Shown one piece after another: positions 1-7,823 of a stretch of 47,642 nucleotides of DNA. Under the pieces are notes generated by a model that saw only the letters and a list, made by a program, of their open reading frames with translations, searched no databases and was not told the origin of the DNA. Every line of letters begins with the position of its first letter. The stretch's first letter is position 1. This stretch comes from Methanosarcina sp. UBA5 (GTDB lineage: Archaea; Halobacteriota; Methanosarcinia; Methanosarcinales; Methanosarcinaceae), in assembly GCF_002505485.1 (NCBI RefSeq), contig NZ_DAVG01000085.1:1-47642 (forward strand). The letters run 5' to 3'. The position numbers were made by a program, and so were the translations under genes.

Positions 1-2
1 CT

Positions 3-179
3 GCAAATTATAACAACGGAATAAATAAGCACGAAAATATAGTAAGCAATATGTATATTCAGTCCACTGAGGAAACTCAGGGTGAGAGTTTGAGTATGTT
101 TGCTCCAAGTTTAATACTTGTTGTCGTCGCCGGTGCAGGTATGCTAGTTTACAGAAAGAAGAAGCAGAGAAGAAAATGA
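3..179 (+). CDS. C-terminal end of a membrane-anchored surface protein (partial)
   Basis: The window opens inside a gene. The frame starting at base 3 stays open for 58 codons and ends in TGA at 177-179. The visible part is a polar stretch rich in Asn, Ser and Glu, then a hydrophobic helix of about 20 residues (core LILVVVAGAGMLVY) and a strongly basic tail (RKKKQRRK). This is the usual C-terminal anchor of archaeal secreted or S-layer-associated proteins: outside domain, one membrane helix, positive residues in the cytoplasm. It is not the classical PGF-CTERM motif. The function of the outside domain cannot be judged because it lies beyond the window edge. The last 40 bases of the gene are copied imperfectly just after the stop. 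Confidence 0.6.
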   Translation, partial: ANYNNGINKHENIVSNMYIQSTEETQGESLSMFAPSLILVVVAGAGMLVYRKKKQRRK

Positions 180-224
180 GTAACATGCTGATTTACAGAA
201 GGGAGAAACAGAGCAGAAAATGGA
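141..224 (+). repeat. Imperfect 40-bp duplication of a gene 3' end
   Basis: Bases 141-180, which encode the end of the membrane helix, the basic tail and the stop, recur at 185-224 with a handful of mismatches. Both copies begin atgct, contain tttacagaa and end gaaaatg. The second copy is outside the reading frame of the gene, after its stop. It looks like a tandem duplication of the 3' end (period 44 bp) that has started to diverge. Confidence 0.6.
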
Positions 225-402
225 CACACCTAGAGGAACAAAAACCCTTGGAAAATTAACTTTTGTAAGTTTTGAATGTAGTACAGCTTAGGCAGATATC
301 CTGAAACATTCGGGGTAGTTTCAGGCTGCACTCGACCTTTTCGATTCTATCCGGATAAAGTGTGCAAGATGGTTATTAATCCCAGTCTTAGCCAATCTCC
401 TT

Positions 403-1746
403 TCAAATTATCTCTTTCTTATTCATAGGAAGAGTAAAGATAAACGTGCTTCCTTTTTCTCCCTTTGATTCCACCCAGATTTTTCCTCCGTGAAGATCTA
501 CGAAGTTTTTAGCAATATAAAGTCCAAGTCCGGTTCCACCGTATCCCCTGGTTGTGGAAAGATCTGCCTGAATAAAAGGCATAAGCATCCTTTCATGATC
601 CTCTTTTGACAACCCCACTCCGCTATCCGAAACTTTAATCTCGAGCATCCCTTCCTTTTTGAGAGCATTTACAGTGACCTTTTTCTTTTCAGGAGTGAGT
701 TTTATAGCATTATTCATTAGGCTGTACAGGATCTGTCTCAGCTTTGTCCTGTCAGCCTGGACGTTCTCAAGGGAGGCATCGACCTTTACTTCTACACTGA
801 CTTTCTTATTCGAGGCAAATGAGAGAAGACTCATTCTTATCTCTCCTAGAAGGCTGGCAATATCTACATCCTCATAGTTAAGGTTCCTTTCCCCGGCTTC
901 GAGCCTTGAGATATCAAGTAGGTTATTAATAATTTCCAGAAGGTTATTCCCGCTTATGAGAATATTACTTACATATTTTGATTGCCTTGTGTTAAGGGAC
1001 CCGAAAGCCCCTTCTAGCAGCAAATCGGAGAAACCTATAACCGAGTTAAGGGGAGTCCGAAGCTCATGACTCATGTTAACTATCAGCCCGTTTTTGATCC
1101 AGGTTGGGGCATCTATATCTTTTTCCACTTTGGGAAAATTATTTTTCAGCTCTATTTCTTCTTCCAGACTTCTCAAACGCTCCCATTTTCCATTTCTTTT
1201 GGCAAAAACGCTGTTTTCCTCCATTAACTCAAGCAGGGCTCTACCTGAAAGTTCTTCAAGAGGAAGGGTATAGAGAAGTGTGACACTTTTATTATTTTCT
1301 AAAGCCACCGTTTCAATGGTCTTTCCACATATCCCGAGACAGGACTTAAGAGAATTTTCAGTATTTTTAATCTCAAAATTCACTCTAAATCCTGAAAATC
1401 CTCCAGAAAGGGTTTTCTTATATCCTTTTTCTGCGAGTTCTGTTACTGCTGACGCAAGAATAGTAAGATTTTCCGGGAACGGGTTAGCCGGCAGAATTTC
1501 TAACTGAGATGAAGTGAGATAACGCTCGACATCCACTCCTGCCTTCTTAAGTTCATTCTTTGCCCCTTCAATGGCCAGTTTATCCGGGGAAAACCATAAG
1601 CAATACTCTCCCCCTTCAATTCCTTCCTTAAAATAGGTAACAAGTAGTTCTATCAATCCTTCGACGTCCTCATACACGGCAGAGATCTGGTGACTCTGCG
1701 GAGCTTTTGAAGAAAATCCGGAGTCTTCGACAATATTTTTCCTCAA
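403..1746 (-). CDS. MEDS-domain sensor histidine kinase
   Basis: Cytoplasmic sensor kinase of 447 residues with no membrane segment. Residues about 15-180 match the MEDS sensory domain (methanogen/methylotroph DcmR-type), including the early SHQISAVYED region. Residues about 215-285 form the HisKA dimerisation domain with the H-box MSHELRTPLNS; the predicted phospho-accepting His is residue 227. The HATPase_c domain follows, with N-box asparagines near 345-346, G1 box DSGVGL (374-379) and G2 box GTGLGL (404-409). All catalytic boxes are intact, so autophosphorylation is expected. The ligand is unknown; MEDS domains are proposed to sense one-carbon or hydrocarbon compounds in methanogens and methylotrophs. 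No response regulator lies next to it, so the partner must be elsewhere. The ATG at 1746 has a GGGGAAAG-like stretch just upstream as a possible ribosome site. Confidence 0.9.
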   Translation of the reverse strand: MRKNIVEDSGFSSKAPQSHQISAVYEDVEGLIELLVTYFKEGIEGGEYCLWFSPDKLAIEGAKNELKKAGVDVERYLTSSQLEILPANPFPENLTILASAVTELAEKGYKKTLSGGFSGFRVNFEIKNTENSLKSCLGICGKTIETVALENNKSVTLLYTLPLEELSGRALLELMEENSVFAKRNGKWERLRSLEEEIELKNNFPKVEKDIDAPTWIKNGLIVNMSHELRTPLNSVIGFSDLLLEGAFGSLNTRQSKYVSNILISGNNLLEIINNLLDISRLEAGERNLNYEDVDIASLLGEIRMSLLSFASNKKVSVEVKVDASLENVQADRTKLRQILYSLMNNAIKLTPEKKKVTVNALKKEGMLEIKVSDSGVGLSKEDHERMLMPFIQADLSTTRGYGGTGLGLYIAKNFVDLHGGKIWVESKGEKGSTFIFTLPMNKKEII

Positions 1747-2051
1747 AATCTTTCCCCTCCATATTCTAACTGCGTTTCAATGTTATGCAACTGGTCTTGA
1801 ATGGAGTATGAGACAGAGTCTAAAGAAGCAAATTTTAATGTTCAGCAATTTCAGGCGACTTAAGCGATTTAACCCATCTAAAGAGTTTAGGGCAACACAA
1901 TCCTCTTTCTAAACTTATGACACTTATACATACGCTTCATTTTTTATATGTATATTACGAACATATATAAGAAATATCCTAAATAGCTGATACAGTTCTT
2001 TTAAAAGCAGTTATATATTTGAGAATTTAGTATTTATTGGGTTTTGGGAAC

Positions 2052-2156
2052 CTTACGAGATGAAATCTTAGGAGATGAAATCTTAGGAAATGAAACCTTA
2101 GGAAATGAAACCTTAGGAAACGAAACCGTACGAAACGGAACAGTACGGAATACGTC
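2052..2156. repeat. Tandem repeat, 15-bp unit, about 7 copies
   Basis: Seven consecutive 15-base units start at 2052, 2067, 2082, 2097, 2112, 2127 and 2142. The central units read cttaggaaatgaaac; the outer ones are increasingly degenerate. The graded divergence suggests stepwise slippage amplification. The block is non-coding. Confidence 0.8.
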
Positions 2157-2276
2157 TTAATTTTAAATATTCGCAAACATATTCTGTATTTCCCTACCGT
2201 ATCTGAAGATTGAAGCTCGGCTTACTTGAAGTTTCAAACAGAGTCACGGCATCAAGGGTGGAAACTTCCCTACCAT

Positions 2277-2350
2277 AGTATAATCTGCATTCAAACTTAT
2301 AGTATAATCTTGCATTCAGACTTATAGTATAATCTTGCATTCAAACTTAT
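2277..2350. repeat. Tandem repeat, 25-bp unit, 3 copies
   Basis: Three consecutive units at 2277-2300, 2301-2325 and 2326-2350. Each begins agtataatct and ends aaacttat or agacttat. The first unit lacks one base and the middle one differs by one substitution. Near-identity points to a recent expansion in the upstream region of the flavin reductase. Confidence 0.8.
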
Positions 2351-2589
2351 ACAGGGCATTTTTTCTCTGGATAATTATGTCCTAATTTATATATTGATAA
2401 AAACCGGAATACTAATTATGTATCTTGAAAATAACTGAAAATAGGATTTTTCGATTTAATCTTTGCCGGCAGAATTCGGTACTATTAATTTAAGTCGATG
2501 CCAGTATTGATCTGCGCAGCTTTGAGGAGGACTAAAATACGGAGATTGGAGAGAAAAAGGCCATTGGAGCCAGAGATTTTCTTTACCCT

Positions 2590-3204
2590 ATGCCCATTAC
2601 CCTCGTAGGGGCTTGTGTAAATGGAAAGCCGAATTACCTGACAGTCGCTTTTTGCGGAGTCGTACAGTCAATCCCTCCCATGATCGCGGTGACCCTGGGG
2701 AAAATGCACCATACAAATGAAGGAATAAGGGAAAACCAGTGCTTCAGTGTAAATATTCCTTCCCGGGATATGGTGGAGGTTACGGACTACTGTGGTATAG
2801 TCTCAGGAAAAAGGACCGATAAATCCGAAGTTTTCGAAACCTTCTACGGAAAACTTGAAAAAGCCCCAATGATCCGGGAATGTCCGGTGAATCTTGAGTG
2901 TAGACTTGTAGATATCTTGGATCTAGGAGGCGCGAGCGAGGTTTTCATAGGGAGGATTGTTGAAAGTTATGCAGAGGAAAGGTATCTCTGTAATAAAATT
3001 CCTGATATTGAAAAGATTAAGCCTATAGTTTTTTCCATTTATGATAATAACTACTGGGCAATAGGTGAGCACCTGGGCAAGGCCTGGTCTGCCGGGAAAA
3101 GATTTGCTGAGGACGATAAAGAAAAAAGAGCTGAAAACAATGAGCTGAAGGAAGATAAATCTCCTCGCAGGTGTGATTGGAAGGAAATAAGTAAAAACGC
3201 ATAA
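2590..3204 (+). CDS. Flavin reductase-like (flavoredoxin) FMN-binding protein
   Basis: Member of the flavin reductase-like FMN-binding split-barrel family (flavoredoxin group), about 204 residues from the first ATG. It shows the family layout: PMPITLVGA near the start, then NYLTVAFCGVVQSIPPM and the HHTNEGIRENQCFSVNIPS stretch, which normally hold FMN. Expected role: FMN-dependent electron transfer or reduction in the cytoplasm. The last 35 residues are a charged tail beyond the core. The start is uncertain. The frame is open upstream to a stop at 2533 and encodes IGARDFLYP, which looks like the usual family N-terminus, and the only strong ribosome site (GAGGAGG, 2524-2530) lies there too, but no ATG, GTG or TTG in frame follows it. 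The true start may be a rare codon (ACG 2539 or ATT 2545). An FMN flavoprotein gene follows after 90 bases. Confidence 0.8.
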   Translation: MPITLVGACVNGKPNYLTVAFCGVVQSIPPMIAVTLGKMHHTNEGIRENQCFSVNIPSRDMVEVTDYCGIVSGKRTDKSEVFETFYGKLEKAPMIRECPVNLECRLVDILDLGGASEVFIGRIVESYAEERYLCNKIPDIEKIKPIVFSIYDNNYWAIGEHLGKAWSAGKRFAEDDKEKRAENNELKEDKSPRRCDWKEISKNA

Positions 3205-3294
3205 GTGTAAAATTGGCCTTTTATCGAAAAGGCTGTTGGGAACATTCTCTTCAGCTCACAGATTATTTATTCAAGGGGAAAGGGGGATTAGTAC

Positions 3295-4026
3295 GTGAAA
3301 ATAATAGTATTCAGCGGGAGCCATAAGGGCAGGGAAGGAAACACTCTAATTATGGTAGAGGAATTTCTGAAAGGAGCAGAAGAAGCCGGGGCAGAAACTG
3401 AAAACATTTTCCTGATCGAAAAAAGAATTGAATATTGCAAAGGAAAATTTGAATGCTGGCTTAAGACCCCTGGAAGTTGCACAATCAGGGATGATATGGA
3501 TGATCTGCTTCCCAAGTTTGTGGCCTCGGACATTGCAGTATTCGCATGTCCCGTGTATTTCGATAATATCCCGGCTGTTATGAAAAACTTCATAGATAGA
3601 CTTGCTCCTGTGCTTTTGCCTCATTTTGAAGAAGACGAAATTGGGGAATACAGGCACTCAAAACGCTATGAAAAGCTTCCAAAAATCGCCGTGATATCAA
3701 ACGCCGGGCTGCCGGGCCAGATAAACTTTGAGGTCGAAAGCCTTTTTTTCAAGCGGCTTGCAAGAACTTTTCACACTGAACTCATTGCGGAGATTTACAG
3801 AGGGGAAGGAGAAATCTTCAGGGGAAAAAGCAATATCATGCTAAAACCTCTCCTGGGAAAATATAAGAAAGTTCTTAGATGCGCAGGAAGAGAACTTGTA
3901 GAAAACCAGAGACTCTCCGAAAAAACAATCCGAGAACTCGAAAAATCAATTGTGCCTGCAAGCCTGTATATAAAATTCGGGAACGAAGAATGGGATCGGC
4001 TTTGCGAAGAAAACAAGCTTGAGTAA
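3295..4026 (+). CDS. NAD(P)H-dependent FMN reductase / flavodoxin-fold protein (Isf-like)
   Basis: Flavodoxin-fold protein of 243 residues. The N-terminal FSGSHKGREGNT (6-17) is the phosphate-binding loop typical of the NADPH-dependent FMN reductase / iron-sulfur flavoprotein (Isf) family. It continues through a cysteine region with C48, C54 and C62, then DDMDDLLPK and ACPVYFDNIPAVMKNFIDR, the conserved flavin-side motif. Classical Isf has a compact four-cysteine motif for a 4Fe-4S cluster; here the spacing differs and one cysteine is missing, so cluster binding is doubtful. The start is GTG at 3295, behind the ribosome site AGGGGGAT at about 3281-3288. It lies 90 bases after the flavin reductase on the same strand, so the two flavoproteins probably form a redox operon. 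Substrate unknown. Confidence 0.8.
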   Translation: MKIIVFSGSHKGREGNTLIMVEEFLKGAEEAGAETENIFLIEKRIEYCKGKFECWLKTPGSCTIRDDMDDLLPKFVASDIAVFACPVYFDNIPAVMKNFIDRLAPVLLPHFEEDEIGEYRHSKRYEKLPKIAVISNAGLPGQINFEVESLFFKRLARTFHTELIAEIYRGEGEIFRGKSNIMLKPLLGKYKKVLRCAGRELVENQRLSEKTIRELEKSIVPASLYIKFGNEEWDRLCEENKLE

Positions 4027-4085
4027 ACAACTCTGTAAAAAAAGAAAAATTGCAAACTTTAGGTACGATCAAAATAAATTAAAAA

Positions 4086-4108
4086 CAAGCCTTTTGAAAA
4101 AAGGCTTG
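4086..4108 (+). terminator. Perfect 10-bp hairpin after the flavoprotein gene
   Basis: The arms caagcctttt (4086-4095) and aaaaggcttg (4099-4108) are perfectly complementary around a 3-base loop, 60 bases after the flavoprotein stop. It is a candidate terminator or mRNA-stabilising hairpin. No T-run follows. A 10-base direct repeat (caacggttgc) at 4178 and 4192 lies between it and the converging ABC gene. Confidence 0.45.
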
Positions 4109-4222
4109 ACAGAAAACGTCTCAATATTTGAATTTGAATACCTTATTCCCAAACCCTATCGGCGTGATCAACCGGCGCAACGGTTGCAGAACAACGGTTG
4201 CTAAAAACCTTCTGGTTGTTTA

Positions 4223-5977
4223 TTAATTAGTCTCCAAACTACCTTCGACAAGGTCTTCCATGCTGTGTTCCATGTAAGGGGCATTGCTCCTGTTGATCAG
4301 TTCCTGACAGATTTCTGCCGGCTTTCCGTCCATTGAAAGAGCTCCGTTATCAATCAATACAGCCCTGTGGGAGACTTCCCGAACAAAATCCATGTGGTGG
4401 CTCACAAGCACAATGGTTGTGCCAAAGCGTTCATTAATTCTTTTTAAAGAGTTTGTGACATCCCTGAGGGTTACAGGATCAAGGTCTCCGAAGGGCTCGT
4501 CAAGCATGAGGTACTCGGGAGATGTTGCAAGACTTAAGGCAATGAAAGCCCTTACATGCTCACCTCCGCTGATCTGATAAGGAGTTTTGTCAAGAATTTC
4601 CATTGGAAGGTCAAGGGCTTCAAATACTGGCCTTGCATAGGCATCAACATCAGTTATTGGGATCGTCGGAAAGAGTTCGAAATAGATGGTATCACTCAGA
4701 TTCAGTTCCTGCAGTGCGGTTTCTTTCTCTTCTTCGGGCATGTCAGGTAGGCGGTATATGGTATCAAGGGTCTCATCCGAAAGCCCCATCTCCCTGGCTT
4801 TACCCCTTGCATATTCGATTGCACCCAGCTTTTTCATGCTTAGCCTGAACCTGATCTGATCCCTGACCGTTGAGTTCACGGACATAGAGAATTCCTGGTT
4901 CATAATACTCATAATCCTCCGGAGCTCCACGCGCTTTTTGCTATACTCGGTGACATCTACCCAGTCCCCATTGCAGAGATACTCGACGGTTCCGCTCTTA
5001 GGCTTTACAAGCCCTTCCATGAGTTTCATAAGGGTTGTTTTTCCAGCTCCCGATGATCCGATAAAAGCCAGAATTTCTCCCCTGTAAATGTCGAGAGAAA
5101 AATCTTTGATATTAAGGACTTCTCCCATCCTGATGATGGAATAACGTTTTGAAATTTCCTTAACCTTGATGCAAGCTTCTTTCCTCGCGGGTTCCGCAAG
5201 CTCTTCCTTTGGCTTCATATCCCTGAGGAAATTTTTAAGTACCAGAGACGGTTCTCCGTCGGCTGCAATTTTTCCATTTTCAAGGAAGATTAGCCTGTCG
5301 GCAAGATAAGCGTGAATTTCCGGCAGGTGAGAAACTACTATAATTGGGATATTCAACTTCTTTTTCAGGCTCTTTATTACATCAAGGACTTCCTGTTTTG
5401 TGTCGGGCCCGGTCATTGTAACGGGTTCATCGAGGAGAAGGAGTTTCGGCTTTGCGGCAAGCTGTCTTGCCATTACAACTCTTTGTTTTTCTCCTCCGCT
5501 CAGTAGATTGGTGGAATGAAGCGCCTTATCCTCCAAACCCACGAGTTTTAGATACTCCATTGCTTCTTTAAACAGCTCGTCGTAGTCATTAGCTACGCTG
5601 TGCGGAAGATATTCATTCTTTGGAAGGGCTTCATACCCTACTCGAAGGTAATTTAACTTTCTTATAATATTTTCAATAGCAGGCCCGTTCCAGAGCCCGA
5701 AGTTTCGCTGGAGGTGTATTGCGCTTACGCTCTTCAGAAACTTTTCCCCTTCAATCCCTGAAGCAGGCGTTATAATTTTTCCATCTACTTCTACAGTTCC
5801 CTCCTGAAAGGGCTCAACTCCCCGAATGATGCGTAACAATGTCGATTTTCCGCTTCCGCTTCGACCTGTTATCCCGAGAATTTCTCCATTCTCCACCGTG
5901 AGGTCAATATGATCCAGCACTCTTATCTTTTCGGAACGTACCTCATAATCTTTAACCAGGTTGGAAACTCTGAGCAT
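4223..5977 (-). CDS. Tandem ABC ATPase resembling MCR component A2 (no zinc ribbon)
   Basis: Soluble protein with two ABC ATPase domains and no membrane segment, like AtwA, the ATP-binding component A2 of MCR activation. Domain 1: Walker A GRSGSGKST, signature LSGGEKQRV, Walker B LLLLDEPVT. Domain 2: Walker A GSSGAGKTT, signature ISGGEHVRA, Walker B YLMLDEPFG. It lacks the CxxC-CxxC zinc-ribbon insertion of the atwA product at 30153-31766, so it is a divergent paralogue. The longest frame starts at 6043, but a ribosome site AAAGGT ends 6 bases before the ATG at 5977, giving 584 residues from MLRVSNLVKD. It stands alone. Possible roles are an alternative activation ATPase or an unrelated energy-coupling ATPase; the sequence alone does not decide. 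Confidence 0.75.
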   Translation of the reverse strand: MLRVSNLVKDYEVRSEKIRVLDHIDLTVENGEILGITGRSGSGKSTLLRIIRGVEPFQEGTVEVDGKIITPASGIEGEKFLKSVSAIHLQRNFGLWNGPAIENIIRKLNYLRVGYEALPKNEYLPHSVANDYDELFKEAMEYLKLVGLEDKALHSTNLLSGGEKQRVVMARQLAAKPKLLLLDEPVTMTGPDTKQEVLDVIKSLKKKLNIPIIVVSHLPEIHAYLADRLIFLENGKIAADGEPSLVLKNFLRDMKPKEELAEPARKEACIKVKEISKRYSIIRMGEVLNIKDFSLDIYRGEILAFIGSSGAGKTTLMKLMEGLVKPKSGTVEYLCNGDWVDVTEYSKKRVELRRIMSIMNQEFSMSVNSTVRDQIRFRLSMKKLGAIEYARGKAREMGLSDETLDTIYRLPDMPEEEKETALQELNLSDTIYFELFPTIPITDVDAYARPVFEALDLPMEILDKTPYQISGGEHVRAFIALSLATSPEYLMLDEPFGDLDPVTLRDVTNSLKRINERFGTTIVLVSHHMDFVREVSHRAVLIDNGALSMDGKPAEICQELINRSNAPYMEHSMEDLVEGSLETN

Positions 5978-6043
5978 AATCATACCTTTTAGTGTTAATC
6001 GCAAGTTAATGCTGATCCAAAATATGTTCTGCAACTCTGCCAA

Positions 6044-6495
6044 TTACGCGTAATAATTTGTCTTTTTTCGCTGCAATTTTCGGATGCTTTTACGTCAGTA
6101 GAATTTATACTAAAATAGGAGTCAGATATTACCTTATAACTATTTATTACAATCGGCTGCTATAACTTGACTTAGACAGTCTTAAAAATAACTATGGAAA
6201 ATCAAAATTCTCAGAGGCCTCGCATCAATTTAGAACTAAAAGAAGAGCTTTCTAGAATGAAAGAGTTACTTACTGCTTGATTTTATCGATTTTGGCCCTA
6301 AAGGAATATGATTAAGCAAATAAGCATACTTTATATCTTTTCGAGTGTTAAAGAAAAACTGTGTTCCGGAAAAAAATAACTTGAAAGAATAAGTAATTTA
6401 GAAGAACGGCAGAATTAAATAAGAATTAAATAAGTCTTAAATAAGTATATCACGCTTAAAAGCAGGCAGCACGTCCTGAATCTTATTTTAAGGGT
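6044..6495. other. Intergenic region between ABC ATPase and GGGP synthase genes
   Basis: AT-rich 450-base region. It should hold the promoter of the ABC ATPase (minus strand) and the 3' end of the GGGP synthase transcript. Its one notable content is a 28-codon frame at 6194-6280 (separate entry). A short taaataag motif repeats near 6416-6450. Confidence 0.4.
6194..6280 (+). pseudogene. Possible remnant of a small ribbon-helix-helix type protein
   Basis: Frame from ATG 6194 to TGA 6278-6280, 28 residues. Its RINLELKEELSRMKELL segment has the alternating charged and hydrophobic pattern of a strand plus helix seen at the start of ribbon-helix-helix antitoxins. It is too short for a complete domain and has no clear ribosome site, so it may be a decayed fragment or chance. 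Confidence 0.2.
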
Positions 6496-7239
6496 TCATC
6501 TTTTTATGGCTGACACAAGCTCAGCCACTTTTGCAGTAACGTCCCTTACTTCTTCAAGAACGGTACCGGTAACTATCATATCCGCACCTGCCGATGCACA
6601 GAGTTTTGCAGCCTCTGCATCTCTAATACCGCCGCCAACAATGAGTTTGTTTTCCCCAAGCACTTGCTTGACAGCTCCTATCATCTCAGGATTGATAGGC
6701 TTGTCAGCTCCGGATCCGGCTTCAAGGTAGGTATAATGCATTCCAAGGTATTTGCCTGCGAGGGCATATACTGCGGCAATTTCAGGTTTCTTCCTGGGAA
6801 TCAGTTTTGCGTCCCCTACCCAGCCAACAGTCCCTCCAGGTTCGACTATAAGGTATGCCATGGAGATAGGTTCTATCTGGCTCTTGTAGACAAGCGGAGC
6901 TCCCAGCACCTGGTTTGTGATCACATACCCTAGATCTCTTGAGTTTAGAAGGCTCATGAAAAATACGGCATCTGCATACCTGCTAAGCCCGGCTGAACTT
7001 CCTGGGAAAAGAATGGTGGGGACATCTACTTTTTCTTTTATCTTTATGACGGTTTCATCAAGCAGAGTTCCCGACGCTCCGGTTGAGCCTCCTATCATGA
7101 TGGCGTCGGTGCCTCCCTTAACTGCTGCAAGGGCGATTTCAGCGGCTCGTTCAGGCGTTTGGGAAGCGGGATCGATAAGGGTAAGATGAACTTTTCCTTC
7201 TTGATCAATGATTTTCTGAAGGTGTGCTTCCACCTGCAA
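6496..7239 (-). CDS. Geranylgeranylglyceryl phosphate synthase
   Basis: Prenyltransferase of the PcrB/GGGPS family, TIM barrel, 247 residues. It joins geranylgeranyl diphosphate to sn-glycerol-1-phosphate, the first committed step of archaeal ether-lipid synthesis. Recognisable pieces are HLTLIDPASQ near the N-terminus, AIMIGGSTGAS, YLIVEPGGTVGWVGDA, YLEAGSGADKPI, and the C-terminal phosphate-binding loops IVGGGIRD and MIVTGTVLE. It starts at TTG 7239 (or GTG 7233), only 6 bases after the L40e stop, with GGAG about 11 bases upstream, so the two genes share a transcript. Pairing a ribosomal protein with a membrane-lipid enzyme suggests growth-rate-linked expression (inference). Confidence 0.93.
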   Translation of the reverse strand: MQVEAHLQKIIDQEGKVHLTLIDPASQTPERAAEIALAAVKGGTDAIMIGGSTGASGTLLDETVIKIKEKVDVPTILFPGSSAGLSRYADAVFFMSLLNSRDLGYVITNQVLGAPLVYKSQIEPISMAYLIVEPGGTVGWVGDAKLIPRKKPEIAAVYALAGKYLGMHYTYLEAGSGADKPINPEMIGAVKQVLGENKLIVGGGIRDAEAAKLCASAGADMIVTGTVLEEVRDVTAKVAELVSAIKR

Positions 7240-7245
7240 AAAAGA

Positions 7246-7395
7246 TCATGCTCCCTTGGATTCCTTGGATTTTACCCGAAGAGCACTATAGCCGCATTTT
7301 CTGCAGCGGGTTGCCCTTATTGCATTCCTAGCATTACATCTCATGCAAATTTTTTTATTTAATAATCTTTCTTCTGCTTCTGGAAAACGACCCAT
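7246..7395 (-). CDS. rpl40e: 50S ribosomal protein L40e
   Basis: A complete 49-residue protein. It begins MGRFPEAEERLL and contains a zinc-ribbon motif, C17-x2-C20 and C31-x2-C34 (KICMRCNARN and CRKCGYSALR), with a basic tail. Length, order of motifs and the MxRFPEAE start match archaeal L40e of the large ribosomal subunit. Ribosome site AGGTGA lies 5 bases before the ATG, and a TATA-like box lies about 40 bases upstream on the minus strand. It is the first gene of an operon with GGGP synthase. Confidence 0.93.
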   Translation of the reverse strand: MGRFPEAEERLLNKKICMRCNARNAIRATRCRKCGYSALRVKSKESKGA

Positions 7396-7431
7396 TTTTG
7401 TCACCTGCTATTATTTTTCAATATTGATAAG

Positions 7432-7441
7432 GTATATAGCC
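7432..7441 (-). promoter_or_regulatory. TATA-like box for L40e/GGGPS operon
   Basis: On the minus strand the sequence ctatatac lies about 40 bases before the L40e ATG, the right distance for an archaeal TATA box with a short leader containing the AGGTGA ribosome site. The rest of the 430-base gap to purB is AT-rich and contains a direct repeat, taaaatcgttatttaaa, at 7698-7714 and 7717-7733. Confidence 0.45.
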
Positions 7442-7823
7442 CGCTTAATGGATGTTAAGGAATATAACGTTTTTCATCAAAAAAGTCCGCCTTTTATTGA
7501 GTTTGCAAGCTTCTTTTCTTATATTTTTAGAATAATCTTCGTTTTTCCTATCCTGCTAACTCAAAGCTTATTTATTGCTTAGGTTGTTTATTCTCTGCCC
7601 TGCATGCTTAAACCAAGACTGAAACTGTAATTAAGTTGACATTGGACTGCGGTAAAGTTAACATTGAAATTATATAACGCTGATAACCATTTACAGCTAA
7701 AATCGTTATTTAAAATTAAAATCGTTATTTAAAGCCAAAACGTTCAGGTCCTAAGTGTAATTCTAGGGTTAATTTAACTCTTTAGGGTTTATTTAATTTC
7801 TTGTCTTATAAATGGTGATTTAT

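Larger units (their letters stand above)
1747..2589. other. Intergenic region with two tandem-repeat blocks
   Basis: An 840-base AT-rich gap between the divergently transcribed histidine kinase and flavin reductase genes. It holds two short tandem-repeat arrays (entries at 2052 and 2277) and a weak 7-bp inverted repeat around 1945-1967 (tatatgt / acatata). A ribosome-binding-like GAGGAGG lies at 2524-2530. I see no convincing gene in it. Confidence 0.5.

Noticed and set aside
1945..1967. 7-bp inverted repeat tatatgt/acatata as an operator
   Set aside because: It consists almost only of A and T in an AT-rich region, so it is expected by chance.
2052..2156. CRISPR array
   Set aside because: The 15-bp units are directly adjacent without spacers; this is a simple tandem repeat.
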